Shown here piece by piece: positions 1 to 9,762 of a stretch of 64,000 bases of DNA. The first letter of the stretch is position 1. Each line of letters opens with the position of its first letter. The translations under genes were made by a program, and so were the position numbers. The notes under the pieces were generated by a model. That model was not told the origin of the DNA, did not search any database, and saw only the letters and a list, made by a program, of their open reading frames with translations. The stretch is from RYN-230 sp963717125 (GTDB lineage: Bacteria; Actinomycetota; Actinomycetes; Streptosporangiales; Streptosporangiaceae): positions 186,001-250,000 of the forward strand of contig CAVQVG010000003.1 in the NCBI GenBank assembly GCA_963717125.1, given 5' to 3'.

Positions 1-295
1 CCATCGCAGGCGCGGCAGGGCCGCCGGATGTGGCCAGCAGGCCGGCGCCGGCCGCCACGGCAGCCACGGCGGTCCCGAGTCCGGTCAGGGCCAGCCGCCG
101 CCTGGACGCCGGGCGCATCCGGGAGCGCCAGCTGGCTGGCCTGGCCGGGCTGAGCTCAGGAGCTGGCGGGCCAGCGGTCGTGGCGTGCTCGGCGGCTATC
201 GCGTCGATGAGTCGGCCCCGGGCCGGAGCAAGGTCGTCGAGTTCGGGCAGTGGGATCTCCGGCCGCAGCCCAGCGATCATGTCGATGTCAGTCAC
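1..295 (-). CDS. CU044_5270-like membrane protein, N-terminal part only
   Basis: The minus-strand reading begins at a GTG (293-295) that overlaps the stop of the ECF sigma gene, so the two are translationally coupled, and it runs off the left edge. The 98 visible residues contain an acidic start (TDIDMIAGLRPEIPLPELDD), a basic stretch (SRMRPASRRR) and then an Ala/Gly-rich hydrophobic segment that looks like the single membrane anchor. This layout and the position after an ECF sigma factor match actinobacterial CU044_5270-family proteins, which often act as anti-sigma-like partners. That role is inferred; the periplasmic domain is outside the window. Confidence 0.7.
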   Translation of the reverse strand, partial: MTDIDMIAGLRPEIPLPELDDLAPARGRLIDAIAAEHATTAGPPAPELSPARPASWRSRMRPASRRRLALTGLGTAVAAVAAGAGLLATSGGPAAPAM

Positions 296-896
296 TGTTG
301 AGGAACTCCTTGAACGTTCCGGCTGGCGCGGTGCTGGCCAGCACCGCGCGCAGCATGCTCCTGGCCCGGTTGAGCCGGGACCGGACGGTCCCGATCGGGA
401 TGCCGAGCGCCTGGGCCGTCTCGTCGTAGGTCAGCTGCTCCCAGGCGATCAGCAGCAGCACGTCACGGTCACGCGCCGGCAGGTCCGCCAGCGCTGCGGC
501 CAGCACGCCGTGCAACGCTCCGGCGGTGACGTCCGCGGCGACCCGGTCGCCATGGCCGGGCACGTCCGGATCGGGGATCGCCGCCTGGCGGATCCGGATC
601 TGGCGGATCTCCTCCCGCCGGTGCTGGCCGATCAGGTTGGTGGCGATCCCGTAGAGCCATGGTCGTGCGTCGCGGTAACTCAGGTCATACTTCCCGCGCT
701 TGCTGAACGCGGCCAGGAAAGTCTCCGCTACGAGATCGTCGGCTTGCTGCACCCCCGCACGCCTGCCGGCGTAGCGATATATGAGCGGCGCATGCCGGTC
801 GAACAAGGCGGCGAACCTCTCTGGGTCCAGCAGGGAGCCCTCGATTATCGCCGCGTCGTCGGTCAGCGCCGGCTCATCATGCGGCGGCCCTGTCAT
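288..896 (-). CDS. ECF-type RNA polymerase sigma factor
   Basis: A sigma-70 family protein of about 202 residues directing RNA polymerase to a specific promoter set. Region 2 is visible early (RFAALFDRHAPLIYRY, then ADDLVAETFLAAF and RPWLYGIATNLIGQHRR). Region 4 is near the end (LPARDRDVLLLIAWEQLTY followed by the helix-turn-helix GIPIGTVRSRLNRAR). The start at 896 is preferred because GGAAG lies about 8 nt upstream; an in-frame start at 950 would add 18 residues of low complexity. It overlaps the downstream membrane-protein gene, the usual arrangement of sigma factor with its regulator. Target genes are not evident. Confidence 0.9.
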   Translation of the reverse strand: MTGPPHDEPALTDDAAIIEGSLLDPERFAALFDRHAPLIYRYAGRRAGVQQADDLVAETFLAAFSKRGKYDLSYRDARPWLYGIATNLIGQHRREEIRQIRIRQAAIPDPDVPGHGDRVAADVTAGALHGVLAAALADLPARDRDVLLLIAWEQLTYDETAQALGIPIGTVRSRLNRARSMLRAVLASTAPAGTFKEFLNSD

Positions 897-1011
897 TCGC
901 GGTCTTCCGTCATGGGCTGGCCCTTCGGTGCCGGCGGTGACTACCCTCACCTGTTATCCGCGTGCCCGGCAGTATGGGTTCACGCCGGCGTCCCGAACCT
1001 GGACCGCCCGG

Positions 1012-1245
1012 GTGCTCACCGCCTGGCAGGAGCGCCAGCGTTTCGAGCGCCGGTCATGGGGTCCGGCGTATAGGGACTCCGGCCGGGTCTTCACCTATGA
1101 GGATGGAAGACCGCTGCGCCCCGGCGGGGCCAGCATGCTGCGCGCCGCGAAGGTCGAGATCAAGGTCATCTCCGAAATCCTCGGGCACGGCAGCACCTCG
1201 TTCACCGACGACTTCTACACCATCGTGGCGGAGGAACTCGCGCAG
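1012..1245 (+). pseudogene. tyrosine recombinase (integrase) remnant beside tRNA-Ser(GCU)
   Basis: A plus-strand reading without a proper start preserves two integrase pieces. One is the pre-catalytic stretch (LTAWQERQRFERRSWGPAY, then VFTYEDGRPLRP). The other is the C-terminal helix with the tyrosine region (EIKVISEILGHGSTSFTDDF, then YTIVAEELAQ). The section that should hold the HxLRH box is missing, so the two pieces are joined by an internal deletion. The remnant ends about 45 nt from the 3' end of the tRNA gene, the normal attachment position of actinomycete integrative elements. I infer a lost integrated element; it is certainly non-functional. Confidence 0.7.
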
Positions 1246-1248
1246 CCC

Positions 1249-1280
1249 CTGGGAGTCCGCGCCGGAACGCGGACTCCCAG
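1249..1280 (-). terminator. hairpin downstream of tRNA-Ser(GCU)
   Basis: A perfect 13-bp inverted repeat (1249-1261 and 1268-1280) with a 6-nt loop starts 10 nt after the 3' end of the minus-strand tRNA. There is no U-run, which is common for actinobacterial terminators. Confidence 0.7.
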
Positions 1281-1289
1281 GTTAGAGAG

Positions 1290-1379
1290 CGGAGGCTCGG
1301 GGATTTGAACCCCGGAAGGGCTGTAGACCCTAACCGCATTAGCAGTGCGGCGCCATAGACCGGACTAGGCGAAGCCTCC
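1290..1379 (-). tRNA. tRNA-Ser (anticodon GCU)
   Basis: The reverse strand folds as a class II tRNA. The acceptor GGAGGCT (from 1379) pairs with AGCCTCC, and the discriminator is G at 1290. The anticodon stem CCGCA/TGCGG carries the loop CTGCTAA, giving GCT. A long variable arm follows, then the T-arm GGGGTTCAAATCCCC. CCA is not encoded. It is followed by a strong hairpin and an integrase remnant. Confidence 0.95.
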
Positions 1380-1461
1380 CCGACCAAACGGTCCGGATCA
1401 GCGTACCGGGCGGCTGCCCTGCGCGCCAAAGCAGTTGCCGGAATCTCAGCGCGCTCGATTC

Positions 1462-3105
<1,644 letters not shown>

Positions 3106-3191
3106 GACCACCTCCATGTGATGTCGCCCGGCGCCAATTGCACCAGTCCGGCTGCGCTTGTGTGGATCGTGTCACGTCAGCGGCCGGGACG

Positions 3192-3779
3192 TCACCCTCC
3201 GAGCAGGTCGGCGTCGATGCGCAGCTTGGCCACGGCCCGGGACACGGTGCTCTTCACCGTGCCCAGGCTCACCCCGAGCACGTCGGCGATCTCCGCCTCG
3301 CTCATGTCCTCGTAGTAGCGGAGCACGACGGCGGCGCGCATCCGTTGCGGTAGCCGCTCGATGGCCCGGCGCAGCGCGTCCTGGATCTCGCTATCGCCCG
3401 CGTGGTCCAGGACCGGCCGGTCGGGGATCTCGTCGGTGGGGTACTCCTCCACCCGCCGCCGGCGCCACCAGGAGATATGCGTGTTCACCATGGCCCGGCG
3501 GACGTAGCCGTCTACCGCGCCGCGGTCCTCGATCCGGTCCCAGGCCTGGAACGTCTTGGCCAGCGCGGCCTGGACCAGATCCTCGGCGTCGGCCCGGTTG
3601 CGGGTCAGCAGGAACGCCATCCGCAGCAACGAACCGCTCCGCGAGGTGACGTACTCGCGGAACGCGATATCACCGCCCGCAGCGGCGTGATCCTGACCCT
3701 CAGTCCCGTCCTGACCCTGGCGGGGCCTGGCCCCGTTCCCCGGCGCCCCGGTCACGACGTGATCGCCCCCGACGCTCAC
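3192..3779 (-). CDS. SigE-family RNA polymerase sigma factor
   Basis: The conserved part starts at FREYVTSRSGSLLRMAFLLT, with region 2 continuing through RADAEDLVQAALAKTFQAW. Region 4 is AIERLPQRMRAAVVLRYYED plus the helix-turn-helix GVSLGTVKSTVSRAVAKLR. Ending near residue 195 fits the actinobacterial SigE family (SigL/SigE type, extracytoplasmic stress). The GTG at 3779 is chosen; an in-frame ATG at 3902 would add about 40 residues of unlikely composition. No dedicated anti-sigma gene lies beside it. A 10-bp inverted match (ggggtttcta at 4006, its complement near 3881) flanks the upstream gap. Confidence 0.85.
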   Translation of the reverse strand: MSVGGDHVVTGAPGNGARPRQGQDGTEGQDHAAAGGDIAFREYVTSRSGSLLRMAFLLTRNRADAEDLVQAALAKTFQAWDRIEDRGAVDGYVRRAMVNTHISWWRRRRVEEYPTDEIPDRPVLDHAGDSEIQDALRRAIERLPQRMRAAVVLRYYEDMSEAEIADVLGVSLGTVKSTVSRAVAKLRIDADLLGG

Positions 3780-4061
3780 ACCCCAACCGTACCCAGGGAA
3801 CACGCTCTCCCCACGGTTCCCGCTGGCCGCCGGCGAGGCGTCGCACTCTGCAGCAGTCTGCCCCCCTCTACCCCCAACCCTAGAAACCCCGATAATCCGC
3901 AAGACCCGCCGCAGGGCAGAGGGGCCTATCTCGCTGCACAGGGGCTATGTGGGTGGCCGAGCGGGCGGCCGCAGCGGGCGCAGTGGAGGCGGGCGGCGGG
4001 GTCTGGGGGTTTCTATGGGTGTCTAGGAGACGACGTAGAAAGGTGTATTAGTGCCGAGAGG

Positions 4062-5243
4062 TCAGGCGGGCTGGGCGCGGAGGAAGCGGCCGAAGTGCGG
4101 CACGGTGAACGCGATCAGGCCGCGTTCCGAGCTGTAAATCAGGCCTTTCTTGATCAGGCCGTCCCGGGCCGGGGACACGCTCGACGGCTTGACCCCCAGC
4201 TCGTCGGCGACCTGGGCGGTCTGCACCGGGTCGTCACCGAGCACCGCCATGGCGCGCATGTACTTACGTTCCGCTACCGTGGCCCGCTCGTACCGGCTGC
4301 CGAAAAAGCCCACCGCCAGCTCGGCCTCGGCCTGCGGGCTGGCCACCGCGACGTCCTGCGCCGTCACCGGGCTGGCCGCGGCGACATCCCAGGTCACCTT
4401 GCCGTACGCCTGGACGAAATACGGATACCCGTCGGCCGCTTCGTACAGTGCGTCCAGCGCGTCCGGCTCGAAGTCGGCCCCTTCGCGCTGGGCGGGCGCG
4501 AGCAGCGCTTGATCAGCCGCCGACCTGTCCAGCCGGTCGATCGACACGTAGCGGAACAGGCGTTCTGAATAGCTCTTGCTGGCCGAGAGCACGGACGGGA
4601 GGTGCGGCAGGCCGGCCCCGACCACGATCAGCGGGCCGCCGTTCTGGGACAGTTCGTGGGTGGCCGCGCACACCGCGGACACGTCCAGCGCGGGCACGTC
4701 CTGCATCTCGTCGATGAACAGGGCGATGCCGACGCTGAGGTCGGCGGCCACCGACGCGGCGTCGGTGAACAGCTCCATCAGGTCGATCTCCAGGTCCCCC
4801 GAGTCGGCCCGGCCGCGCACCGCGGGCACGTCGATGCCCAGGTGCGGGGTGAACGTGCCCTTCGGCGCCTTCGGGTCGCGGGCGGCGAACGCCTTGAGCA
4901 CGCCGAGGAACTGGTCGATGCGGTCCGGGGCGCGGTGCCGCGGGGCCAGCTCGCGGACCGCCATGTGCAGCGCGCCCGCCACCGGCCGGCGGATCGACTG
5001 GGCCGGCCGGGCTTCGATCTTGCCGGTGCCCCACAGCCGCTGCAGGGCCATCGAGCGGAACGAGTTGAGCAGCACGGTCTTGCCCACCCCGCGCAACCCG
5101 GTGAGCACCATGCTGCGCTCCGGGCGCCCCCGGGCGATCCGCTCCAGCACCACCTCGAACTGCCTCAGCTCGCGGTCCCGGCCGGCCAGCTCCGGCGGCC
5201 GCTGGCCAGCCCCCGGCGCGTAGGGATTGCGTACAGGGTCCAC
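4062..5243 (-). CDS. AAA-family ATPase with C-terminal winged helix
   Basis: A 393-residue ATP-binding protein. The Walker A motif is GLRGVGKT (about residues 49-56) and the Walker B is ALFIDEMQD (about 173-181). A sensor-like stretch GGPLIVVGAGLPHLPSVL follows. The last ~80 residues look like a winged helix (AQVADELGVKPSSVSPARDG, then LIKKGLIYSSERGLIAF). The architecture resembles Orc1/Cdc6-type or STAND-like AAA ATPases that are common as orphan genes in actinobacteria. Its partner is unknown. It starts at ATG 5243 and has its own transcription unit, separated from the next gene by a strong terminator hairpin. Confidence 0.85.
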   Translation of the reverse strand: MDPVRNPYAPGAGQRPPELAGRDRELRQFEVVLERIARGRPERSMVLTGLRGVGKTVLLNSFRSMALQRLWGTGKIEARPAQSIRRPVAGALHMAVRELAPRHRAPDRIDQFLGVLKAFAARDPKAPKGTFTPHLGIDVPAVRGRADSGDLEIDLMELFTDAASVAADLSVGIALFIDEMQDVPALDVSAVCAATHELSQNGGPLIVVGAGLPHLPSVLSASKSYSERLFRYVSIDRLDRSAADQALLAPAQREGADFEPDALDALYEAADGYPYFVQAYGKVTWDVAAASPVTAQDVAVASPQAEAELAVGFFGSRYERATVAERKYMRAMAVLGDDPVQTAQVADELGVKPSSVSPARDGLIKKGLIYSSERGLIAFTVPHFGRFLRAQPA

Positions 5244-5293
5244 GGCCTAGCAGCCTATGCGTGGGTCTAGCCTCAGCCGTAGATTCACGTAGA

Positions 5294-5324
5294 AAGCGCT
5301 GCCGGCGTGTCGCCGGCAGCGCTT
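5294..5324 (-). terminator. terminator of the secreted beta-propeller gene
   Basis: A 14-bp perfect stem (5294-5307 with 5311-5324) and a 3-nt loop lie downstream of the minus-strand gene ending at 5450 and upstream of the ATPase gene. Confidence 0.8.
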
Positions 5325-5401
5325 CCTCCTACCCCCGTTCCCCATGCGGCTCGGTGGGCGGACCGGCGCGCGCCCCGCCCCCCCGGTAGGGGCACGCGCC
5401 G

Positions 5402-5457
5402 GCTAACCCGGTGCTGCTAACCCGGTGCTGCTAACTCAGTGCTGCTAACTCAGTGCA
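5402..5457. repeat. four tandem copies of a 14-bp unit over a stop codon
   Basis: The unit gctaacccggtgct occurs at 5402, 5416, 5430 and 5444. The two copies nearest the gene read tca where the outer two read ccg. The last copy contains the stop codon (5450-5452) of the beta-propeller gene, so the array looks like repeated duplication of that gene's 3' end. Confidence 0.95.
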
Positions 5458-6586
5458 GGAGGCGCAGCGTGTTGACCGCGTCGTCCACGTAGTACACGCC
5501 GGTCCCGAACGGGGCCACGGCCAGGCCGAACAGCGCACCAGCGCCGGGCGGGGTGCCCGACTTGTCGAGGAACCGGGAGGCGACCTGCATGCCGCCCGGC
5601 GTGGTCTCGACGATCCGGCCGTCCCCGCCGTTGACGGTCAGCACGTTCCCGTTGGGGGCCACGGTGAGGCCCAGCGGGAAGTTCAGCTTGCCGCCGGAGC
5701 TGACCACCTTGCCCGTCCCGGCGCTGCTGCCGCGGAACACCGCGTTCGGGATCGCATTGATCTTGCTGACCAGGGTGTTCGCGACGTACAGCGTGCCGTT
5801 GGAGGCCAGTCCCACCCCGGTCGGCCCGAGGACAAGCGCCGCCGGGTCGGTCCGCTGCGGGAAGCCCGAGCCGATCTTCGTGATGTTCTTCACCGCAGGC
5901 GGCTGGCTGCCGTACAGGGCCATGGTCAGCCGGAGCACGGTGCCCCGGTGCACGACCTTTCCGTTGGCCGCGACGGTGCCGTTGAGCACGTTGGTGACGA
6001 ACAGCTGGGCCACGTGGCCGAAGCTGACCGAGGTCATGTCCCACGGCCCGTTGATCCCGTTGCCGGCGATGGTTTCCCGGACGTGACCGGTGTTGTCCAG
6101 CACCAGCAGGCAGCCCGCCTTGGCCGTGGCCGACATCCCGTTACTGGTGGGCAGGCTGCCGACGACCACCCAGCCGCCCGGCAGCACGCTGAGCGCGGTG
6201 GTCAGGCCGATCCCGCCGGGGCACGGACCAGGCAGGTGGTTCGGCCTGATCTTGGCGAACACGCTGAGCTTGCCGCCCGGGGTGATCTGGACGATCGTCC
6301 GGCCGGTGCCCTGCAGGTTCTTCTTGTTGTTGAAGTTGCTGATGAGTACGCTGCCGCGCCGCAGGTCACCCCGGGTGTGCTGGATGACCACGGTGCCGTA
6401 CGGGTTGACGTCGCCGTTGCCCGGCACCGTCGAGGCGATCGTCTTGAGATGGTGGAAGTGCCCGATGAACGAGGATCCGCTGGATCGCGCCTGTGCCCCT
6501 GCGACAGGCGCCAGGACGAAGGCCGCCGTAGCGGCGGCCGCGACCGACGCGGCCGAGGCCACGACGGCACGGTGAATGACTGACAT
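5450..6586 (-). CDS. secreted NHL/beta-propeller-type protein
   Basis: About 378 residues with a clear Sec signal peptide (basic start MSVIHRAVVASAAS, long Ala/Val core, probable cleavage after AGAQA). The mature part has repeated Gly-rich segments typical of six-bladed NHL-like propellers (PNGNVLTVNGGDGRIVETTP, LASNGTLYVANTLVSKINAI, FGTGVYYVDDAVNTLRLL). The ATG at 6586 is chosen because GGGAG lies 5 nt upstream; an upstream ATG at 6616 has no such site. The role is unknown; such proteins are extracellular and often bind ligands. It ends inside a tandem repeat that duplicates its stop codon. Confidence 0.8.
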   Translation of the reverse strand: MSVIHRAVVASAASVAAAATAAFVLAPVAGAQARSSGSSFIGHFHHLKTIASTVPGNGDVNPYGTVVIQHTRGDLRRGSVLISNFNNKKNLQGTGRTIVQITPGGKLSVFAKIRPNHLPGPCPGGIGLTTALSVLPGGWVVVGSLPTSNGMSATAKAGCLLVLDNTGHVRETIAGNGINGPWDMTSVSFGHVAQLFVTNVLNGTVAANGKVVHRGTVLRLTMALYGSQPPAVKNITKIGSGFPQRTDPAALVLGPTGVGLASNGTLYVANTLVSKINAIPNAVFRGSSAGTGKVVSSGGKLNFPLGLTVAPNGNVLTVNGGDGRIVETTPGGMQVASRFLDKSGTPPGAGALFGLAVAPFGTGVYYVDDAVNTLRLLH

Positions 6587-6691
6587 GTCTCCCGCTCCCC
6601 TTCCCCTGGAAGCCACGGCGGCCCGTCGGTGGGCGCCGTGGTGCAGTACGAGAGCAGGCTGAAGTCGTGCAGCGAACGCCCCGCTCCGCGT

Positions 6692-6717
6692 GCCGCACCC
6701 TGTGTCACGGGTGCGGC
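6692..6717 (-). terminator. hairpin downstream of the ctaG-like gene
   Basis: The arms gccgcaccc (6692-6700) and gggtgcggc (6709-6717) form a 9-bp stem with an 8-nt loop, about 50 nt after the stop of the minus-strand membrane gene. Confidence 0.6.
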
Positions 6718-6767
6718 GTTCAGCGGGTTCAACCGGGGGCGGTTGAATTATGCGGGCGGCCGGCTTA

Positions 6768-7859
6768 TTACTGGCGGCCGGCCGGGCCGTGACCGGACTG
6801 GTTCAGCCGGGCCAGGTAGTCGTTGTAGGCGGCGAGGTGTTCGTCGTCGTCGATCGTGCCGTGCGCGCGGGCGGCGGGCTGTCCGGCCGCGGCGGGTGTG
6901 CTGGCCGCTGGGGTACTCGCCGCGGCGCTGGAGCGGGCGGCGGCGGTGCTGGCGGCGGCGCCGGTGCTGGCGCTGGCGGCGGCCGGGGTGACCAGGCGAT
7001 CGAAGCTGTTGGACCGGACCTTCTCCAGCCAGCCCAGGCTGGACGCGCCACCCCGGTCGGCCCGCGCCCACATCAGGAACACCAGCATCATCAGCGCGAA
7101 CATGAGCGCGTCACCGGCCACCCACATGATGGCGCCGGCCCAGTGCACGTCCTGCAGCGGATTCGGCGAGCCGGGCGGGGCCGGGCCGTCCGTGGCGTGC
7201 AGCGGGCTGCTCTGCATGCTGAGGATCAGCCCGGTGAACGTGTCCACCGGCATGGCCACGGCCAGCATCAGGAACCGGATGGGGTAGGACAGCCGCCAGC
7301 GGATCGGCTCGCTGCCCACGATCGGCAGGAAGAAAAGGTAGCCGATCACCAGGTAGACGGCGTGCTCGGCGTCGTGCAGCACCGGGTGCGTCACGGTGGT
7401 GGTGACCAGCCCGGAGAGGTGGGTGGAGACGATGACCGCCGCGTACGCGGCCAGGGTGAACGGTGGCCAGGTCAGGAACGCGACCACCCGGGACCGGATG
7501 ACCCGCTTGGTCCAGGTGTGCAGCGGGTTCCGGCTGGCGTGCAGCAGCAGGGTGACCGGCTGGCCCACCACCAGCAGCGGCGGCGCCACCATGATCAGCA
7601 TGAGGTGCTGCACCATGTGGTCCCAGAACAGCACGTCGTCGTAGTCGCCGATGCCGCTCTCGGTGGCCAGCACGATGACGGCCAGCCCGGCGACGAAGAA
7701 GGCGGTCCGCCACCACGGCCACGGCCGGGCCGGGTGCCGCCGGCCGACCCGCCACGCACCCCACAGGTACAGCGCGGCCAGGATGGCGGCGAGAGCCGTT
7801 ACGACAGGCGCGAACTGCCACTGCTCCAGCACGGCCTGCCAGCCAAAGGGGGGCAGCAT
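6768..7859 (-). CDS. cytochrome c oxidase caa3-type assembly factor (CtaG family)
   Basis: A polytopic membrane protein of 363 residues. Several hydrophobic helices and conserved His-bearing segments (DDVLFWDHMVQHLMLIMVAP, HPVLHDAEHAVYLVIGYLFF, QDVHWAGAIMWVAGD) match the CtaG/caa3_CtaG family, which helps insert copper into cytochrome oxidase. The last ~80 residues are a low-complexity Ala/Ser/Thr/Pro linker followed by an acidic end (TIDDDEHLAAYNDYLARLNQ), probably cytoplasmic and not part of the core fold. A GGAGG-type site lies just upstream of ATG 7859. The promoter side holds GTGAG-CCTA-CTCAC (7875-7888), a possible operator. Confidence 0.9.
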   Translation of the reverse strand: MLPPFGWQAVLEQWQFAPVVTALAAILAALYLWGAWRVGRRHPARPWPWWRTAFFVAGLAVIVLATESGIGDYDDVLFWDHMVQHLMLIMVAPPLLVVGQPVTLLLHASRNPLHTWTKRVIRSRVVAFLTWPPFTLAAYAAVIVSTHLSGLVTTTVTHPVLHDAEHAVYLVIGYLFFLPIVGSEPIRWRLSYPIRFLMLAVAMPVDTFTGLILSMQSSPLHATDGPAPPGSPNPLQDVHWAGAIMWVAGDALMFALMMLVFLMWARADRGGASSLGWLEKVRSNSFDRLVTPAAASASTGAAASTAAARSSAAASTPAASTPAAAGQPAARAHGTIDDDEHLAAYNDYLARLNQSGHGPAGRQ

Positions 7860-7971
7860 GGAACCTCCTTACTGGTGAGCCTACTCACTACCGCGTGTAG
7901 GAGAAGTGCCCTGGCCGGCGATGTTGCCGCCGGGGCGCTGACCCTGCGGGGCGGCACTATGGTTGTCGGCG

Positions 7972-8060
7972 GGAGGGTTCGCCTAGTGGCCGATGGCGGC
8001 GGTCTTGAAAACCGCTAGGGCGCGCGAGTGTCCTCGTGGGTTCGAATCCCACACCCTCCG
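7972..8060 (+). tRNA. tRNA-Ser (anticodon UGA)
   Basis: The acceptor GGAGGGT pairs with ACCCTCC (8053-8059), with discriminator G at 8060. The anticodon stem GCGGT/ACCGC carries the loop CTTGAAA, giving TGA. A long class II variable arm and the T-arm GTGGGTTCGAATCCCAC follow. CCA is not encoded. Its 3' end is part of a 33-nt direct repeat marking the edge of an integrated element. Confidence 0.96.
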
Positions 8061-8084
8061 CCCGTGACCGGCCAGAACGCTGGC
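8052..8084. repeat. attL-like direct repeat at the tRNA-Ser(UGA) 3' end
   Basis: These 33 nt cover the last nine bases of the tRNA gene and 24 downstream bases. They recur at 10670-10702 with one mismatch (a at 8076, g at 10694). A repeat containing a tRNA 3' end is the classic product of site-specific integration. Confidence 0.85.
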
Positions 8085-8154
8085 TGAACGCGCGGAACCG
8101 GCGCGGCGGTTCCAGCCGCTGGTGCCGATGTGGGGACAACGTGGGGACACGCGG

Positions 8155-8262
8155 TCATGACCCCGCCTCCCCGACCAGCCGGGCGACCGCCTCGGCGGCG
8201 GCCAGGTGCTGCTCGGCGAGCACGTGCGTGTAGTGCTCCGTCATGGCCCCGGTGGCGTGCCC
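8155..8262 (-). pseudogene. tyrosine recombinase C-terminal remnant
   Basis: The minus strand encodes only the end of an integrase: TGAMTEHYTHVLAEQHLAAA, including the catalytic-tyrosine motif EHYTHV, then a stop. Everything N-terminal is replaced by unrelated sequence. It lies 70 nt inside the left att repeat, where the integrase of a tRNA-inserted element is expected. Confidence 0.7.
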
Positions 8263-8390
8263 TTCGCCTGGCCGCCGCCGAGGAGCGGCCGGTCGGGGGC
8301 AGCATTGAGCCGGCCTGTACGGTGAGCCGTTCACGCAAGTTCGCAATATTGCTGCACAATGCGGCTAGAACCGTTGGGGAGGCGGGTCGC

Positions 8391-9038
8391 ATGGCGTACA
8401 CACCCACGATGGCTGCTGCGCTCTCTGGCGCCACTCTCCACCAGCTACGTCACTGGCGTAGCGTCCGGGCCAAGCCCGGGCCGCTGCTCGTGCCAGAGAT
8501 CTCGGCCGCCCCGCGGATCCTCTACTCGTTTCAGGATCTCCTCGCCCTGCGAACCTTCGTGCGCCTGCGCCAGGACGCCTCCCTTCAGAAGATCCGCGTG
8601 GCCATCGGCAACCTTCGGGACCTAGGCGAAATACAGCACCTGGCCGCCTACACGCTCGTGTCGGACCGCGCTGGGAACATCCAGCTTGTCGCCGGCGAAG
8701 ACGAGGCAATTGACCTTGTCCGTAATCCAGGGCAACGACAGCTGCTCGTGGTGCTGCGAGACGTAATCGAGCCATTCCCTGTCCGCGCTGGCGTGGTGGT
8801 CCCGCACCTACTGCAGCCACGGGTGCATCTGTCTGTCGATCCGGAGACTCAAGGGGGCATTCCGGTAATCACCGGAACGCGGGTTCCCTACGATGCCGTG
8901 GCCAGCCTGATGCGCGACAACGTGCCAGCGGAGAGGATCGCCCAGTACTACCCGGCCGTGTCGGCTGAGGCGGCCGGGGATGCTCTGGACTTCGCCCGCT
9001 ACGTGGACAGCTACGACCGGCCGAGCCGAGCCGCCTGA
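8391..9038 (+). CDS. DUF433 antitoxin-like protein with N-terminal HTH
   Basis: 215 residues. The N-terminal ~75 residues resemble a MerR-type helix-turn-helix (MAAALSGATLHQLRHWRS, then LYSFQDLLALRTFVRLRQD). The C-terminal part is a DUF433 domain (DPETQGGIPVITGTRVPYDA, then VASLMRDNVPAERIAQYYP). DUF433 proteins are paired with PIN-like toxins, and the next gene, overlapping by 1 nt, is such a protein, so I read this as the antitoxin and autorepressor. ATG 8391 has GGGGAGG 8 nt upstream; the same frame is open further 5'. It is cargo of the small element bounded by the att repeats. Confidence 0.85.
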   Translation: MAYTPTMAAALSGATLHQLRHWRSVRAKPGPLLVPEISAAPRILYSFQDLLALRTFVRLRQDASLQKIRVAIGNLRDLGEIQHLAAYTLVSDRAGNIQLVAGEDEAIDLVRNPGQRQLLVVLRDVIEPFPVRAGVVVPHLLQPRVHLSVDPETQGGIPVITGTRVPYDAVASLMRDNVPAERIAQYYPAVSAEAAGDALDFARYVDSYDRPSRAA

Positions 9039-9472
9039 TGCGCGTCCTCATCGATGAGGACACCGCTGTTCAGCTGATTGAGCCTCTGCGGCATCTCCTC
9101 ATCAGGCACCAGGTTGATCATGTAACAACCATCAAGTGGAGAGGGAAAAAGGACCGGAACGTCCTGCCTGACGCCAAGAGGGCGGGATACGACGTGATCA
9201 TCACCAGGGACCGGAACCAGCTGATGGACCCTGGCGAGTGCGACGCCATCAAGCAGTCGGGGCTACATCACGTCCGCTATGCACAGCGGCGGGAAGGCAT
9301 GGAAGGCCTGGGCCTGGCGCTCGGTGCGATCATCGCGGCGATGCCGATGGTGATGGCGTCGCTGGAGCAGGCCGAGGCTCAACAGCTGGTGCACGTTGCC
9401 GGGCTCGATCCAAACCGCCGCTTCGAAATGACTGACCCGAAGAGGAATCCGCCCCGGTACTGGCCTCGCTGA
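9038..9472 (+). CDS. DUF5615 PIN-like toxin
   Basis: 144 residues starting at an ATG that overlaps the antitoxin stop (TGATG). The fold signature of DUF5615/PIN-like nucleases is visible: the first acidic pair in MRVLIDEDT, DHVTTIKWRGKKDRNVLPDA, and the second acidic site DVIITRDRNQ. The conserved order (acidic residue at strand 1, D-x-x-I/V-I-T-x-D at strand 4) fits a single-metal RNase fold. Function as a toxin is inferred from family and gene pairing. The C-terminal ~50 residues (LEQAEAQQLVHVAGLDP and on) extend past the minimal domain. Confidence 0.82.
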   Translation: MRVLIDEDTAVQLIEPLRHLLIRHQVDHVTTIKWRGKKDRNVLPDAKRAGYDVIITRDRNQLMDPGECDAIKQSGLHHVRYAQRREGMEGLGLALGAIIAAMPMVMASLEQAEAQQLVHVAGLDPNRRFEMTDPKRNPPRYWPR

Positions 9473-9762
9473 GGCTTGGCCAGGTGGCCCCAGTACCGGG
9501 ACGCCGCAGCGATGCCGGTGCGCCGTTATCGCGGAGAGTGGGGGACTTTCCGCAGTACCGGGGCGAGCCACCTGGGCATCAGAGCACCAGCGGGCACCCC
9601 GAGGGGCACCTGATCGCCAATCTCCGCGAGTACTGGGCGTCTGAGCAGATCGGCCCTGTGGAGGGGCATGGCCGCTGACCCTGGTGGACGCCGATACCAG
9701 CGATGCGACTATCGGGCGCGAGCCGCTGTGCAAGGCTGCCGCCAGGCGTACCGTCAGCGTTC

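Noticed and set aside
30..1073. Long plus-strand open frame across the ECF sigma gene
   Set aside because: It is antisense to a clear sigma factor and has the Arg/Gly/Val-rich make-up of a shadow frame in high-GC DNA.
3870..4027. Inverted ggggtttcta pair around the sigma factor upstream gap
   Set aside because: Arms are 115 nt apart and only 10 bp long; insufficient for a defined element.
6750..8018. 422-codon plus-strand frame opposite the CtaG-like gene
   Set aside because: Antisense shadow running into the tRNA; no recognisable features.
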